A stretch of DNA of 64,000 bases from Neptunicoccus sediminis (GCF_001719615.1 NZ_MDVX01000004.1:1-64000), one strand, 5' to 3'. Counted from the first letter of the stretch, positions 17,755 to 27,024 are shown. Program-made: numbers and translations. Notes: generated by a model not told the origin, from the letters alone.

Positions 17755-19071
17755 CTACAGAGGTTTGATCCGCAGCTGGGTGATCTTGTTCTGCTCCCGG
17801 TCGATGATTTCAAACCGGAAGCCGTGGAAGGCGAAAACCTGTCCAGCGTCAGGGATCATCTGGGCTTCGTGGATAACCAGTCCGGCCACGGTATTGGCCT
17901 CATCGTCGGGCAGGGACCAGTCCAGTGCGCGGTTCAGGTCGCGGATCGTCATGGCGCCGTCGATCAGGTAATGCCCCAGCGTGTCGATCTCCGGTGTCGG
18001 CTGGTCGTCCACATCGTGTTCATCCGAAATCTCGCCAATGATTTCCTCGATAATGTCTTCCAGCGTGATCAACCCTTGCAAGGCCCCGTATTCGTCCACA
18101 ACCAGCGCAAAGTGGGTCTTGCGGCGCAGAAACTCGCGCAGTTGATCATCAAGCGTGGTTGTTTCAGGCACGAAATAGGGCGTCATGGCTACGTCCAGCA
18201 CATTAAACCCGTCAAGGTTGGGTGCTGCATCCTGTTCGCCCCGCAGGATCCTGTTGACGGCACGCAGCAGGTCTTTGGCGTGAAGCACGCCGATAATGTT
18301 TTCGGGATCGTCCTTCCAGACCGGCAGACGGGTATGGGGTGAGGTCAGGCACTGGTTGATAATATCCTGCGGCGCATTGGAGGCATCGACCATCTCCATA
18401 TCAGAGCGGTGCAACATGATCTCTTCAACCTCGCGGTCCTTCAGATCGAGCGCACCCAGCAGCCGGTCGCGATCATCGCGATCCACGGTGCCTTCCACAT
18501 GGCCCAGAGAGATCGTACCGGCAATTTCTGCCTGCGCGGCAGAGGCTTCGCTTTCGGCTTCCGCGCTGACGCCCAGCGTCCGCAGGATACCCCGCACGAT
18601 CAACTGCACCAGATTCACGATGGGTGCCAGCACTGCGACGACGATCGTGATGGGCAGGGACACAAGTGTCGCTGCTTTTTCGGATTGCAGGATCGCATAG
18701 GTTTTAGGCAGCACTTCGGCAAAAACCAGCACCAGAACCGTCATGATCAGGGTAGCTAGGGCGACGCCGCTTTCTCCGAACAGGCGCATAAACAAGCTGG
18801 TCGCCAGCGATGCTGCAAGGATGTTCACAAGGTTGTTGCCCAGCAAAACCGCCCCGATCAGACTTTCGGAGTTTTCCGTGAGGCGCAACGCACGGCTGGC
18901 CCCCGGCGAACCGCGATCCGCAAGAGAGTGCAGCTTCCCCCGTGAGGCTGCGGTCAGGGCGGTTTCACTGCCCGAAAAAAAGGCCGAAATCGCCAGCAGG
19001 CAGATGATCCCGCCAATTGTCAGCCACGCGCTGATGTCCATTGTAGCGGTTGCGGTTTGCGCCGTATCCAT
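17755..19071 (-). CDS. CNNM/CorC-family membrane protein (hemolysin-like)
   Basis: A 438-residue protein with a DUF21 transmembrane domain (about 10-170, including FFSGSETALTAASRGKL), a CBS-domain pair (about 205-330, with HFALVVDEYGALQGLITLED) and a C-terminal CorC_HlyC transporter-associated domain. The family is linked to magnesium and cobalt efflux; the name hemolysin is historical. AAGGAA lies upstream of the ATG at 19071. It follows xerD on the same strand after 142 nt, which may contain its own promoter. Confidence 0.92.
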   Translation of the reverse strand: MDTAQTATATMDISAWLTIGGIICLLAISAFFSGSETALTAASRGKLHSLADRGSPGASRALRLTENSESLIGAVLLGNNLVNILAASLATSLFMRLFGESGVALATLIMTVLVLVFAEVLPKTYAILQSEKAATLVSLPITIVVAVLAPIVNLVQLIVRGILRTLGVSAEAESEASAAQAEIAGTISLGHVEGTVDRDDRDRLLGALDLKDREVEEIMLHRSDMEMVDASNAPQDIINQCLTSPHTRLPVWKDDPENIIGVLHAKDLLRAVNRILRGEQDAAPNLDGFNVLDVAMTPYFVPETTTLDDQLREFLRRKTHFALVVDEYGALQGLITLEDIIEEIIGEISDEHDVDDQPTPEIDTLGHYLIDGAMTIRDLNRALDWSLPDDEANTVAGLVIHEAQMIPDAGQVFAFHGFRFEIIDREQNKITQLRIKPL

Positions 19072-19213
19072 CCGGTTTTTTCCTTACAAAAGGCTGTGTT
19101 GTTGCAATCTTACCCTGCTTGCAAATAAACCGGAATAGGGCCGCGGATCAATCATCCGCGTCAGTTTAACCGCATCGCCTTTGCCAAAAGGGTTTCATGG
19201 GGCGCGGGAAGGC

Positions 19214-20134
19214 TTAGTCTTCGGCCAGCGGATGACGCTCCATCACCAGCTTTTTAAGGTTTTCATCCAGAACATGGGTATAAATTTCTGTGGTGGCCAC
19301 ATCCGCATGGCCCAGCAGCATCTGGATCACCCGCAAATCGGCCCCGCCCGCCAGCAGATGTGTAGCAAAGGCATGGCGCAGGGTGTGGGGGGTGACAGCA
19401 TCCGGACTGACGCCACCGTTTACCGCAAATTCCTTGACCAGCGTATAAAACCGGATGCGCGTCAGGTGGCCGAGCTTCCCGCTGGAGGGAAACAGAAACC
19501 GCGAGGGCTGTTTGCCCTTCAATCGGGCGGCGTCTTCATCCCTGTCACGGCGTTTTAGCCATGCCGCCACCGCCATTTTTGCCGGCGGAGACAGCGGCAC
19601 CAGCCGTTCCTTGTCGCCTTTGCCCCGCACCAGCAACATTTCGGGATTGCCTCTTACAGCGGCAACAGGCAGCGAGACAAGTTCGCTCACCCGCATTCCG
19701 GTCGCATAGAGAAGCTGGATCAGACAGCTGTTGCGCAAGCGGTCGGTTTCACTACGCCCTGTGGTCTGGGCAGCTTCCAGCAGGCGGTCCACTTCTGCTT
19801 CACTCAGGGTTTTGGGCAGGTGGCGTTTCTTTCGCGGCCCGCGGATTTGCGTCGCCGGATCATCGTCGCGCCAGCCTTCTTCGAAGGCAAAGCGGAACAA
19901 CTGGCGCAGAGAGGACAACCGCCGCGCCCGCGTTGCCTGCGCCATGCCTCTCTGGTCCAGCGAGATCAGATACCCCTCCACATCGTCGCGGGTGGCACGG
20001 GCGAAATCGGTTTTGGCGGCGGCGAGAAAACCCGAAAATTCCCGCAGGTCGGCGGCATAGGCTTTGAGCGTGTTCTCAGAAGCATCATGTTCCGCGTACA
20101 TGGCTTCGAGAAAGGTTTCGATCCAGTTCTGCAT
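19214..20134 (-). CDS. xerD: Tyrosine recombinase XerD
   Basis: A 306-residue recombinase. An N-terminal SAM-like core-binding domain is followed by a catalytic domain with Arg (TGMRVSE), Lys (RGKGDKER), HTLRH, LGHAD and the nucleophile in EIYTH. XerD acts with XerC at dif to resolve chromosome dimers. This chromosomal Xer protein is distinct from the element integrase at the left edge. The ATG at 20134 overlaps the TGA of the upstream gene by one base, implying translational coupling. Confidence 0.94.
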   Translation of the reverse strand: MQNWIETFLEAMYAEHDASENTLKAYAADLREFSGFLAAAKTDFARATRDDVEGYLISLDQRGMAQATRARRLSSLRQLFRFAFEEGWRDDDPATQIRGPRKKRHLPKTLSEAEVDRLLEAAQTTGRSETDRLRNSCLIQLLYATGMRVSELVSLPVAAVRGNPEMLLVRGKGDKERLVPLSPPAKMAVAAWLKRRDRDEDAARLKGKQPSRFLFPSSGKLGHLTRIRFYTLVKEFAVNGGVSPDAVTPHTLRHAFATHLLAGGADLRVIQMLLGHADVATTEIYTHVLDENLKKLVMERHPLAED

Positions 20135-21588
20135 CAAATCTGTTGGGCTTTTTGCAGCAGGACCGCCAGCGCGATTTGGCGGGCGTCGTCCTCCATTCCG
20201 GCCAGCAACAGGGCGGACAGACAGGCCTCAACAGCAAGCGGATCGGCATAGCGGGAGGCAATCAGGTCCGTTGTCGAGCGCAGGATCGCCTCTCCGAAAC
20301 GGCCCTGTCGCGCATCCGTGACCGCAGAAACATCAAGTGTGGTGCCATTGAACGCCGCCATAACCGCAGCTTCAATATCGTTTTTGGGGTTTTGCAACGG
20401 TTGCGCTTGCGCGATGGCCTGTAAAAAAGCCTCGGCGCTGTCTTGCGGTTCGTAATCAAAGGTCAGGTCGGCGTAATCGCTTTGCACCAGCCACAGACGA
20501 TAGCGGATCGCGGCGGCCTCGGGCGTCAGCTCCATATCCCGCAGCGCATCGGCGGCTAAACCGGAAAGGGCAAATTCCAGCCCGACAGCACGCAGGCTGC
20601 GATAAGCATCGGGCAGGGCGGCAGAGACCGCCTCTGCATCGTCATTCTCGATCGCCTCGATCAGCTTTTGAACCGCAGAAATCCGCACCCAGATGCCACC
20701 GGATGCCGCCGGTTCCCCGTCCTGATAGAGCGTGATCAGACGATCGGGCGGGATCGCACCGGAGCGCACCAGCCGTTCGGTGGCCAGCACCTGATTGCGC
20801 CATCCGGTCTGGCTGTGCAGGTCGCCGTGCAAAAACGCCAGAGGCAGCGCACGTCCGCTACGGGGCAGGGCCAAAGCCTCGCGCATGGTGAAATCAAGGG
20901 CGTTCAGCGGCACGGGCGGCGGCGGTGCCTCACTTTCCTCAAACAGTTCGGGATCGAGAAAACGGGCGAGCAGTTCTTCGTCGTCTTCACTGATCTGACC
21001 AAGTACCTTGGCAGTGGTCAGGGTCAGGGCGGCGGCGGACCAGTCATTGGCGCGGGCCAGACAAAAGACGCGGGCCTTGTAATCGGGTGACAGGCTCGGG
21101 TTGCGCAGCATGGCGGCACAGGCGAATTGGGCGCGTCCGGCCAGCAATCCCACATCAAACGCCCGGCGAAACAGCGCGGGCGTATGCTGTCCGGCACGAT
21201 CAAGCAATGCCTCGGCCTGTTCCAGCGCACCGGCGTTGATCAGATAATCCACCCGCGCCAGCAACAACGCGCCTTTTTTTGAAACGTTGCGCGGCGGGTC
21301 TACTTCGCTCAGGACAATGCGCTGCCAGAGCGCGTTGATCCGTGGCAAGGCCCCTTCATGAAAAGGGGCCACCAGACGGGCCAGCGTCGCCACATCACTA
21401 TCGCCCCAGAATTCCTGTGGAATACCGGATTGCGCAGGGCTGAGGATGCCCACCGCATCGGTCTGGACCGTATCAAGCTGGCTTGTGCGGATGGCTTCGG
21501 TGGTGATCCCCCCGACCAGTCCTTGTGCCAGTGCACCCAGAGGGGCACAGCTTAGAAATACGACGCTACAGAATTTATGTGTCGCCAA
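20134..21588 (-). CDS. Exported protein of unknown function upstream of xerD
   Basis: A 484-residue protein beginning with TTG at 21588. The first 22 residues form a short signal peptide with an ALA-Q cleavage site (CAPLGALAQG). The mature part is rich in Ala and Leu and looks like a helical repeat protein (many segments such as LLDRAGQHTPALFRRAFD), but I recognise no family. No other start codon would keep the signal peptide. The start overlaps the preceding 44-residue gene by 14 nt, and xerD is coupled downstream. Probably periplasmic, perhaps a scaffold or envelope factor; function unknown. Confidence 0.75.
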   Translation of the reverse strand: MATHKFCSVVFLSCAPLGALAQGLVGGITTEAIRTSQLDTVQTDAVGILSPAQSGIPQEFWGDSDVATLARLVAPFHEGALPRINALWQRIVLSEVDPPRNVSKKGALLLARVDYLINAGALEQAEALLDRAGQHTPALFRRAFDVGLLAGRAQFACAAMLRNPSLSPDYKARVFCLARANDWSAAALTLTTAKVLGQISEDDEELLARFLDPELFEESEAPPPPVPLNALDFTMREALALPRSGRALPLAFLHGDLHSQTGWRNQVLATERLVRSGAIPPDRLITLYQDGEPAASGGIWVRISAVQKLIEAIENDDAEAVSAALPDAYRSLRAVGLEFALSGLAADALRDMELTPEAAAIRYRLWLVQSDYADLTFDYEPQDSAEAFLQAIAQAQPLQNPKNDIEAAVMAAFNGTTLDVSAVTDARQGRFGEAILRSTTDLIASRYADPLAVEACLSALLLAGMEDDARQIALAVLLQKAQQI

Positions 21589-21709
21589 GCGTAACAGGGA
21601 CTGTCACCTCTGTTTTGGGGGCGGAAAGATCGCCCACGAAAGAATATCCCAAAACCGCCAGAAATGCGAGGATCAGTACTAAAATGAGAAAACGAAAGAT
21701 CCTGCCCAT
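21575..21709 (-). CDS. 44-residue single-span membrane peptide
   Basis: A short frame starting at ATG 21709 and ending at TAA 21575. It begins MGRIFRFLILVLILAFLAVL, so residues 4-23 form one strongly hydrophobic membrane helix after two Arg residues. A polar tail (about 20 residues ending LGDT) would lie outside the inner membrane. AGAGGC is just upstream. Its last codons overlap the TTG start of the exported 484-residue protein in another frame, indicating coupled translation. Coding status is inferred from the start site, hydrophobic pattern and overlap. Confidence 0.68.
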   Translation of the reverse strand: MGRIFRFLILVLILAFLAVLGYSFVGDLSAPKTEVTVPVTLGDT

Positions 21710-21839
21710 GGATTTTGCCTCTATTGCCTTCTTTTCTTGTTTTACCCCCTGATGTTGCCATCAAGAAAGGCCCCTGTTCGGACCTCTGAGGGGTTGTATG
21801 AAGTTTAGACAATGTTATCACCCAAATTGGTATTTGATA

Positions 21840-22457
21840 ATGGGGCATCGGCAGGAACTTGCGTATTTTCCTGCGACCCCCCGAACTTGGGGACGGGCAG
21901 CATTGGGCTATCACTTGAAAAAAACCGTTGTGCTGGTCGGCTTGATGGGTGCGGGCAAAACTGCGGTGGGCACATTGGTCGCACAAAAGCTGGGCGTGCC
22001 GTTCCTTGATTCGGATCACGAGATCGAACGGGCAGCCAATATGACTGTGGCCGAGATCTTCTCCCGCGATGGAGAGGAATTTTTCCGCGCCAAGGAAAGT
22101 CAGGTGCTGGAACGTCTGTTACTGGGCGCACCCTGTATCCTGTCCACGGGCGGCGGGGCTTATCTGGCAGAGGCCAACCGCACGATGATCGCAAGACATG
22201 GTGTGGCCCTGTGGTTGCGGGCCGATCTGGAACTGCTGTGGTCACGGGTGCGGCACAAGACGACGCGGCCCCTGTTGCGCACTGACAACCCCAAGGAAAC
22301 GCTGGCCGGGCTGCATGAGGTGCGCACACCCATCTATCAGAATGCAGAGATCGTCGTGGACAGCGAAGAAGGATTGTCACTGGAAGATATGGCGCAGAGG
22401 GTCATTGCGACCCTGTTGGCCGATCCAGATAGTGGCGTCACAAAAGGAGCGCGATAA
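21840..22457 (+). CDS. aroK: Shikimate kinase
   Basis: The conserved protein begins near LKKTVVLVGLMGAGKT, which contains the Walker A motif. DSDHEIE, GEEFFRAKE and STGGGAYL are shikimate kinase signatures. The enzyme phosphorylates shikimate at O3 using ATP. The start is uncertain: in-frame ATGs occur at 21798 (with GAGGGG upstream) and 21840, and a TTG at 21903 has GGGGACGGG upstream and fits the family length best. The stop TAA overlaps the aroB ATG (TAATG). Confidence 0.93.
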   Translation: MGHRQELAYFPATPRTWGRAALGYHLKKTVVLVGLMGAGKTAVGTLVAQKLGVPFLDSDHEIERAANMTVAEIFSRDGEEFFRAKESQVLERLLLGAPCILSTGGGAYLAEANRTMIARHGVALWLRADLELLWSRVRHKTTRPLLRTDNPKETLAGLHEVRTPIYQNAEIVVDSEEGLSLEDMAQRVIATLLADPDSGVTKGAR

Positions 22458-23569
22458 TGCGGGAACAGGTAAGCGTTGATCTGGGCCATCGCGCCTATAA
22501 TATCGAAATCGGCACCGGATTGCTGGCAGAGGCAGGCAATTACGTCAAACCCTTCCTGCGCCGCAACAAGGTTGCGATTATCACCGATGAAACTGTGGCG
22601 GCAAAGCATCTGCCTGCCTTGCTGTCGGGGCTGGAGGCTGCGGGAATAGAGGCCGTGACGCTATCGCTTCCGGCGGGTGAGGCCACCAAAAGCTGGGCGC
22701 AGTTGCAGCGCACTGTGGAATGGTTGCTGGCAGAAAAGATTGAACGGGACGACATCCTGATCGCCTTTGGCGGTGGTGTTATCGGTGATCTCGCCGGATT
22801 TGCAGCGGCCGTTGTGCGCCGTGGTATACGGTTTGTGCAGATGCCCACGACGCTTTTGGCGCAGGTGGACAGCTCTGTTGGCGGGAAAACGGGGATCAAT
22901 TCGCCCCACGGCAAGAACCTTGTAGGCGCGTTCTACCAGCCGCAACTGGTGCTGGCGGATGTGTCATTGCTCGATACGCTGGAAAAGCGGGATTATCTGG
23001 CAGGCTACGGCGAAGTTGCGAAATACGGCTTGCTCGGGGATGCGGATTTCTGGGAGTGGCTGGAGGAAAACGCTGCGGCTGCAGCTGCGGGGGATGTAGC
23101 CAAACGCATCTATGCGGTGAAACGTTCTTGCGAGATGAAGGCGGAGATCGTGGCGCGGGACGAACAGGAACGGGGGGATCGCGCCTTGCTGAACCTCGGC
23201 CATACCTTTGGTCATGCGCTAGAGGCTGCGACAGGCTATTCGGACCGCCTGCTTCACGGTGAAGGCGTGTCCATCGGTTGTGCGCTGGCCTTTGAGGTGT
23301 CCCAACGGCTCGGTTTTTGTGCGCAGGAAGCACCAAGCCGTGTGCGCGCCCATTTCAAGGCGATGGGCATGAAATGCGACCTGTCGGAAATCGACGGACC
23401 GCTGCCCGATGCCGAAGGACTGATCGAACTGATGGGACAGGATAAAAAGGTTAGCGACGGGGTGATCGGCTTTATCATGGCCCGTGGTTTGGGAGAGGCT
23501 TTTGTCACCCGTGACGTAGACCTGACCGTGGTAAAATCTGTTTTGTCCGAAGCGCTGGCCGCCCGTTAA
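22457..23569 (+). CDS. aroB: 3-dehydroquinate synthase
   Basis: A 370-residue AroB that converts DAHP to 3-dehydroquinate using NAD and a divalent metal. Motifs are FGGGVIGDLAGFAA, MPTTLLAQVDSSVGGKTG, YGEVAKYG and the metal-binding NLGHTFGHALE. The one-base overlap with aroK indicates an aroKB operon. Its final TTAA is shared with the stop codon of the convergent EamA gene. Confidence 0.97.
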   Translation: MREQVSVDLGHRAYNIEIGTGLLAEAGNYVKPFLRRNKVAIITDETVAAKHLPALLSGLEAAGIEAVTLSLPAGEATKSWAQLQRTVEWLLAEKIERDDILIAFGGGVIGDLAGFAAAVVRRGIRFVQMPTTLLAQVDSSVGGKTGINSPHGKNLVGAFYQPQLVLADVSLLDTLEKRDYLAGYGEVAKYGLLGDADFWEWLEENAAAAAAGDVAKRIYAVKRSCEMKAEIVARDEQERGDRALLNLGHTFGHALEAATGYSDRLLHGEGVSIGCALAFEVSQRLGFCAQEAPSRVRAHFKAMGMKCDLSEIDGPLPDAEGLIELMGQDKKVSDGVIGFIMARGLGEAFVTRDVDLTVVKSVLSEALAAR

Positions 23570-24465
23570 GAGGCTTCGGCCTTGCGGGTGCGGCGGCTTT
23601 CAATCACGCCGGAAGCCAGCGCAACACCGGCGGCGACGATCAGGATGCCGAGCCATTTGAAGGCCGAAATCGGCTCGTCCAGAAACACCCATCCGCCAAT
23701 TGCCGCGATCACCGGCACCAATGCGGCTGCGGCGGCTGGAATGGCAGAGCCAAGGGTGCGGATGGCGTAGAGAAAGGTGAAATTGGCGACAAAACCGGCC
23801 ATGAACCCCTGAAACACCTGAATCGCGAGGATCGGTGCCGGCACCGAGAACAATCCGGTTCCCAAAAACGCCACTGCCGTCAGAAAGGCCAGCGAGGACC
23901 ACCCCAGAATAACCACTGCGCCGTCAATCGGGTCCAGCGCGGAGACGTTGAAGCGGACGGTATAGGCCGCCCAGCAACAAGATCCGGTTAGAAACAACAG
24001 ATGCCCGCGCCAGCTGCCCGAGGCGGTGTTGAGGATCGCCTCGAATCCGCCAACGGCCAAAGCCCCGATCAGGATCAACGCGATGCCGGCATATTGAATG
24101 CCCGCATAGGCCCGCCCCAGAAAGATCAGGCTTAAAGCTGCGACAAAAACCGGCAGCATCGAAGGCGTAAACAAGCCGCCGTCTACAGTGGGCGCATACT
24201 GATAGCCCGATGCCAGCAGCAGCGTGAACAGGGTGCCACCCCCGCCGCCGATAATCAGGACATCCAGCCAGTTGGCCGTTTTCGGTTTGATCCCCCGTTT
24301 CAGGATGAACGGCAGCACCGCAATCGCCGCCGGAACCGAGCGCAGCACCCCCATATCAATCGGAGAAAGCTGCTGTGTCATGGCCGCCCGTGTGGAGACC
24401 AGATAACTGCCCCAGACAAAAACAGTCACCGCAAGGGCGCCCCAGGACAGTATGAAACGGCGCAT
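23566..24465 (-). CDS. EamA/DMT-family transporter
   Basis: From ATG 24465 the protein has 299 residues and about ten membrane helices in two EamA repeats (first repeat from WGSYLVSTRAAM; the second ends near VFLDEPISAFKWLGILIVAA). DMT proteins usually export metabolites or amino acids. The ATG overlaps the TGA of the radical SAM gene by one base, so the two are translationally coupled and may share a substrate. An upstream in-frame start inside the radical SAM gene would add 15 basic residues and is less likely. Confidence 0.87.
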   Translation of the reverse strand: MRRFILSWGALAVTVFVWGSYLVSTRAAMTQQLSPIDMGVLRSVPAAIAVLPFILKRGIKPKTANWLDVLIIGGGGGTLFTLLLASGYQYAPTVDGGLFTPSMLPVFVAALSLIFLGRAYAGIQYAGIALILIGALAVGGFEAILNTASGSWRGHLLFLTGSCCWAAYTVRFNVSALDPIDGAVVILGWSSLAFLTAVAFLGTGLFSVPAPILAIQVFQGFMAGFVANFTFLYAIRTLGSAIPAAAAALVPVIAAIGGWVFLDEPISAFKWLGILIVAAGVALASGVIESRRTRKAEAS

Positions 24466-25427
24466 CAGGCGGAACAGGATGCGCCGCCGAGGACGCAGAA
24501 TTTGGCACAATGGGGATGGTTCAGCTTCACAGGTTTCTCGGCCTCTTCCAAAGTTCTGCCCAGATTGAACTGTGGATCATAGGGCAGGAGGGTACAAGCC
24601 AGAACCGACAGATGCTTGTCGCCTCTGTGTTTCACCACCATGCGCGAGGAGGCACACATCACGTCATGGGGGGATTTGTTCAGGATACCCCAGCAGGCCG
24701 TGGTGATCTCGGGAACTTCGGCGGTTTCGTCCATTTCGGGAAACAGCATGGTCTGGGCAGGGTGGTTCGGATCAATGTCAAACCCGTGCTTTTCATAAAG
24801 GGCGGCGTAACCGGCGCGGCTGTCTGCATCGCTGTCGCCCCAGATCGTGCGCCCTGCTACATGCATGGGAATGCCCGCATCCCGCAGCCACGCCATACCT
24901 TGCAAGGTCAGGGCAAAACTGCCCTTGCCCCGTTCCTTGTCGTGGTTTTCAGGATCGTAATGGTCCACCGAAATCCGCATGGTCAGCTTGCCCGGATGGG
25001 CTTTGTGAAGGGCCAGAATTCCGGCCTGCACCCGTTTGCGCATCATCGGGCGCATGGCGTTGGTCAGGATCAGAACCTCATAACCCCGTTCCAGACAGGC
25101 CGCCGTAATATCCACCATATCGGGGTTCATAAAGGGCTCGCCCCCTGTGAACGCGATCTCTTTTGTCGGCCAGCCCCGTTGCTCGATCTGGTCGAGATAC
25201 TCCTCAACCTCGGCGCGGGTGATATAGACCAGACTGTCATTGGTGGGAGAGCTGAAGATATAACAGTTCTCACATTCGATATTGCACAGGGTTCCGGTAT
25301 TGAACCAAAGGGTCGTCGCCCCGTCCAGTTCCACAAAGGCGCGGGTCTCGCCTTTGGCGGTGATGTCAGGATGTTCGAATTTCCCTGTCGGGTGCAGATC
25401 GGGACGTTCGAAATTCTGGTGGTTCAT
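24465..25427 (-). CDS. Radical SAM protein with Cys-rich C-terminus, coupled to an exporter
   Basis: A 320-residue radical SAM enzyme. The cluster motif CNIECENCY (CxxxCxxC) is near residue 48, followed by FTGGEPFMNPD (GGE motif) and RISVDHYD. The C-terminal third has six or more extra cysteines (TACWG, VMCASS, LACTLL and HPHCAKFCVLGGASCSA), suggesting one or more auxiliary iron-sulfur clusters as in SPASM-like enzymes. The substrate is unknown. It is not near a recognisable precursor peptide. The EamA exporter is coupled behind it, and zwf is divergent. Confidence 0.85.
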   Translation of the reverse strand: MNHQNFERPDLHPTGKFEHPDITAKGETRAFVELDGATTLWFNTGTLCNIECENCYIFSSPTNDSLVYITRAEVEEYLDQIEQRGWPTKEIAFTGGEPFMNPDMVDITAACLERGYEVLILTNAMRPMMRKRVQAGILALHKAHPGKLTMRISVDHYDPENHDKERGKGSFALTLQGMAWLRDAGIPMHVAGRTIWGDSDADSRAGYAALYEKHGFDIDPNHPAQTMLFPEMDETAEVPEITTACWGILNKSPHDVMCASSRMVVKHRGDKHLSVLACTLLPYDPQFNLGRTLEEAEKPVKLNHPHCAKFCVLGGASCSA

Positions 25428-25451
25428 GGTAAATGCCTGTGGTTGCTTGCC

Positions 25452-25463
25452 TGATCGCTAACC
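25452..25463. promoter_or_regulatory. Possible LacI-type operator half (radical SAM side)
   Basis: TGATCGCTAACC shares ATCGCTAAC exactly with the better palindrome at 25534-25545, 82 bp away in the same orientation, close to eight helical turns. It lies in the divergent promoter region between the radical SAM gene and zwf. Confidence 0.35.
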
Positions 25464-25533
25464 GATTGTATGTTCATTATCAAAGGAAAGCTTGCAAACC
25501 CCACGTAGTTGTGACTGTATGCGACACAATTAC

Positions 25534-25545
25534 GTTATCGCTAAC
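25534..25545. promoter_or_regulatory. Possible LacI-type operator upstream of zwf
   Basis: GTTATCGCTAAC is an imperfect palindrome with a central CG, the shape bound by many LacI-family regulators. It ends 24 bp before the zwf start codon, so a bound repressor would overlap the promoter or leader. The regulator itself is not in the window. Confidence 0.42.
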
Positions 25546-25569
25546 ATGAAGACATGCAGAGGTGCCCAG

Positions 25570-27024
25570 ATGGTCGCAAAAACTATACCGGTCGATCCTT
25601 TTGATCTGATCATTATCGGCGCCACAGGGGATCTGGCGCGGCGCAAAATCCTGCCCGGGTTGTTTCGCCGGATGTGCGCAGGCCAGATGCCCGAAACCGC
25701 CAGAGTGATAGGCGCCTCCCGTGGAGAGTTGGATACCAAGGGCTTTCAAAGCTTTGTGGCAGAAGCCTTGGGCGAATTTGCAGGCGATACCGCCAAGGAC
25801 AAGGATGCGGTCGCGCGGTTTCTGGAAATGCTTGAATATGTCTCGCTGGATGTGTTCGGGGATACGGGGTGGAAAGACCTGAAATCCAAACTGCGCCCTG
25901 ATGTGATCCATGCGGTGTATTTCTCTGTCGGGCCCAGCCTGTTCGGAGAAATCGCGCGTAAGCTGTCTGGTTTTGGCATAACTGATGAACACAGCCGGAT
26001 CGTGGTGGAAAAACCCTTCGGGCATGATCTGGAAACTGCCAAAGCGCTGAATGCCGAGCTGCGGGCCTGTTTTGCAGAACACCAGATTTACCGGATCGAC
26101 CATTATCTTGGCAAGGAAACCGTGCAGAACCTGATGGCGGTGCGGTTTGGCAATGCGCTGTTTGAACCGCTGTGGAATGCGCAGCACGTGGATCATGTGC
26201 AGATTACCGTGGCCGAAACCGTCAGCGTCGAAGGGCGGGGCGGCTATTACGACAAATCCGGTGCCATGCGGGATATGGTGCAGAATCACCTGATGCAGCT
26301 TTTGTGTCTGTCTGCGATGGAACCCCCTGCGAAATACGGGGCGGATGCGGTGCGAGACGAAAAACTCAAGGTGATCCGCGCCCTTGAACCCGTTGCCCCC
26401 TCAGAGGTGGTCCGCGGCCAGTATGCAGCGGGGCGCGATATGGACAGCTATCTGGATCACGCCGAAAATCCTGACTCCAAAACCGAGAGCTTCATCGCAA
26501 TGAAGGTGAAAGTGGCAAACTGGCGGTGGGCCAGTACGCCGTTTTATCTGCGCACCGGAAAACGGCTGCGCGGGCGGATGTCGGAAATCGCGATTGTGTT
26601 CAAAGATCCGCCCCATTCCATCTTTGAAGGGGATTTCAACCGCAAGGGCAACGTGCTGGTGATCCGCCTGCAACCGGACGAAGGCATCACACTGCGCGTC
26701 ACCATCAAGGAACCGGGACCGGGGGGAATGCGCCTGACCGAAGTGCCCCTTGATATGACCTTTGCCGAGGCATTGGGGGATCAGGTTTCGGTCATGCCGG
26801 ACGCCTATGAACGGCTGATTATGGATGTGATCCGCGGCGACCAGACCCTGTTTATGCGCGGTGACGAGGTCGAGGCCGCATGGGCTTGGGTCGATCCGAT
26901 TATCGAAGCTTGGCAGGACGCGGGCAGCCGCCCCGTGCCGTATGATCCGGGTGGTTCGGGACCGGATGACAGCCTGATGCTGCTGCACAAGGACGGACGC
27001 CGCTGGCGGGAGATCAAACCATGA
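25570..27024 (+). CDS. zwf: Glucose-6-phosphate 1-dehydrogenase
   Basis: A 484-residue enzyme oxidising glucose 6-phosphate to 6-phosphogluconolactone with NADP. The nucleotide-binding motif GATGDLARRKILPGLF is near the start, and the active-site signature RIDHYLGKETVQN is clear. I chose ATG 25570 (AGAGG upstream) over an earlier ATG at 25492, whose 26 extra residues are not family-like. The last four bases overlap pgl. zwf-pgl-pgi form an operon feeding the oxidative pentose phosphate and Entner-Doudoroff routes. Confidence 0.97.
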   Translation: MVAKTIPVDPFDLIIIGATGDLARRKILPGLFRRMCAGQMPETARVIGASRGELDTKGFQSFVAEALGEFAGDTAKDKDAVARFLEMLEYVSLDVFGDTGWKDLKSKLRPDVIHAVYFSVGPSLFGEIARKLSGFGITDEHSRIVVEKPFGHDLETAKALNAELRACFAEHQIYRIDHYLGKETVQNLMAVRFGNALFEPLWNAQHVDHVQITVAETVSVEGRGGYYDKSGAMRDMVQNHLMQLLCLSAMEPPAKYGADAVRDEKLKVIRALEPVAPSEVVRGQYAAGRDMDSYLDHAENPDSKTESFIAMKVKVANWRWASTPFYLRTGKRLRGRMSEIAIVFKDPPHSIFEGDFNRKGNVLVIRLQPDEGITLRVTIKEPGPGGMRLTEVPLDMTFAEALGDQVSVMPDAYERLIMDVIRGDQTLFMRGDEVEAAWAWVDPIIEAWQDAGSRPVPYDPGGSGPDDSLMLLHKDGRRWREIKP

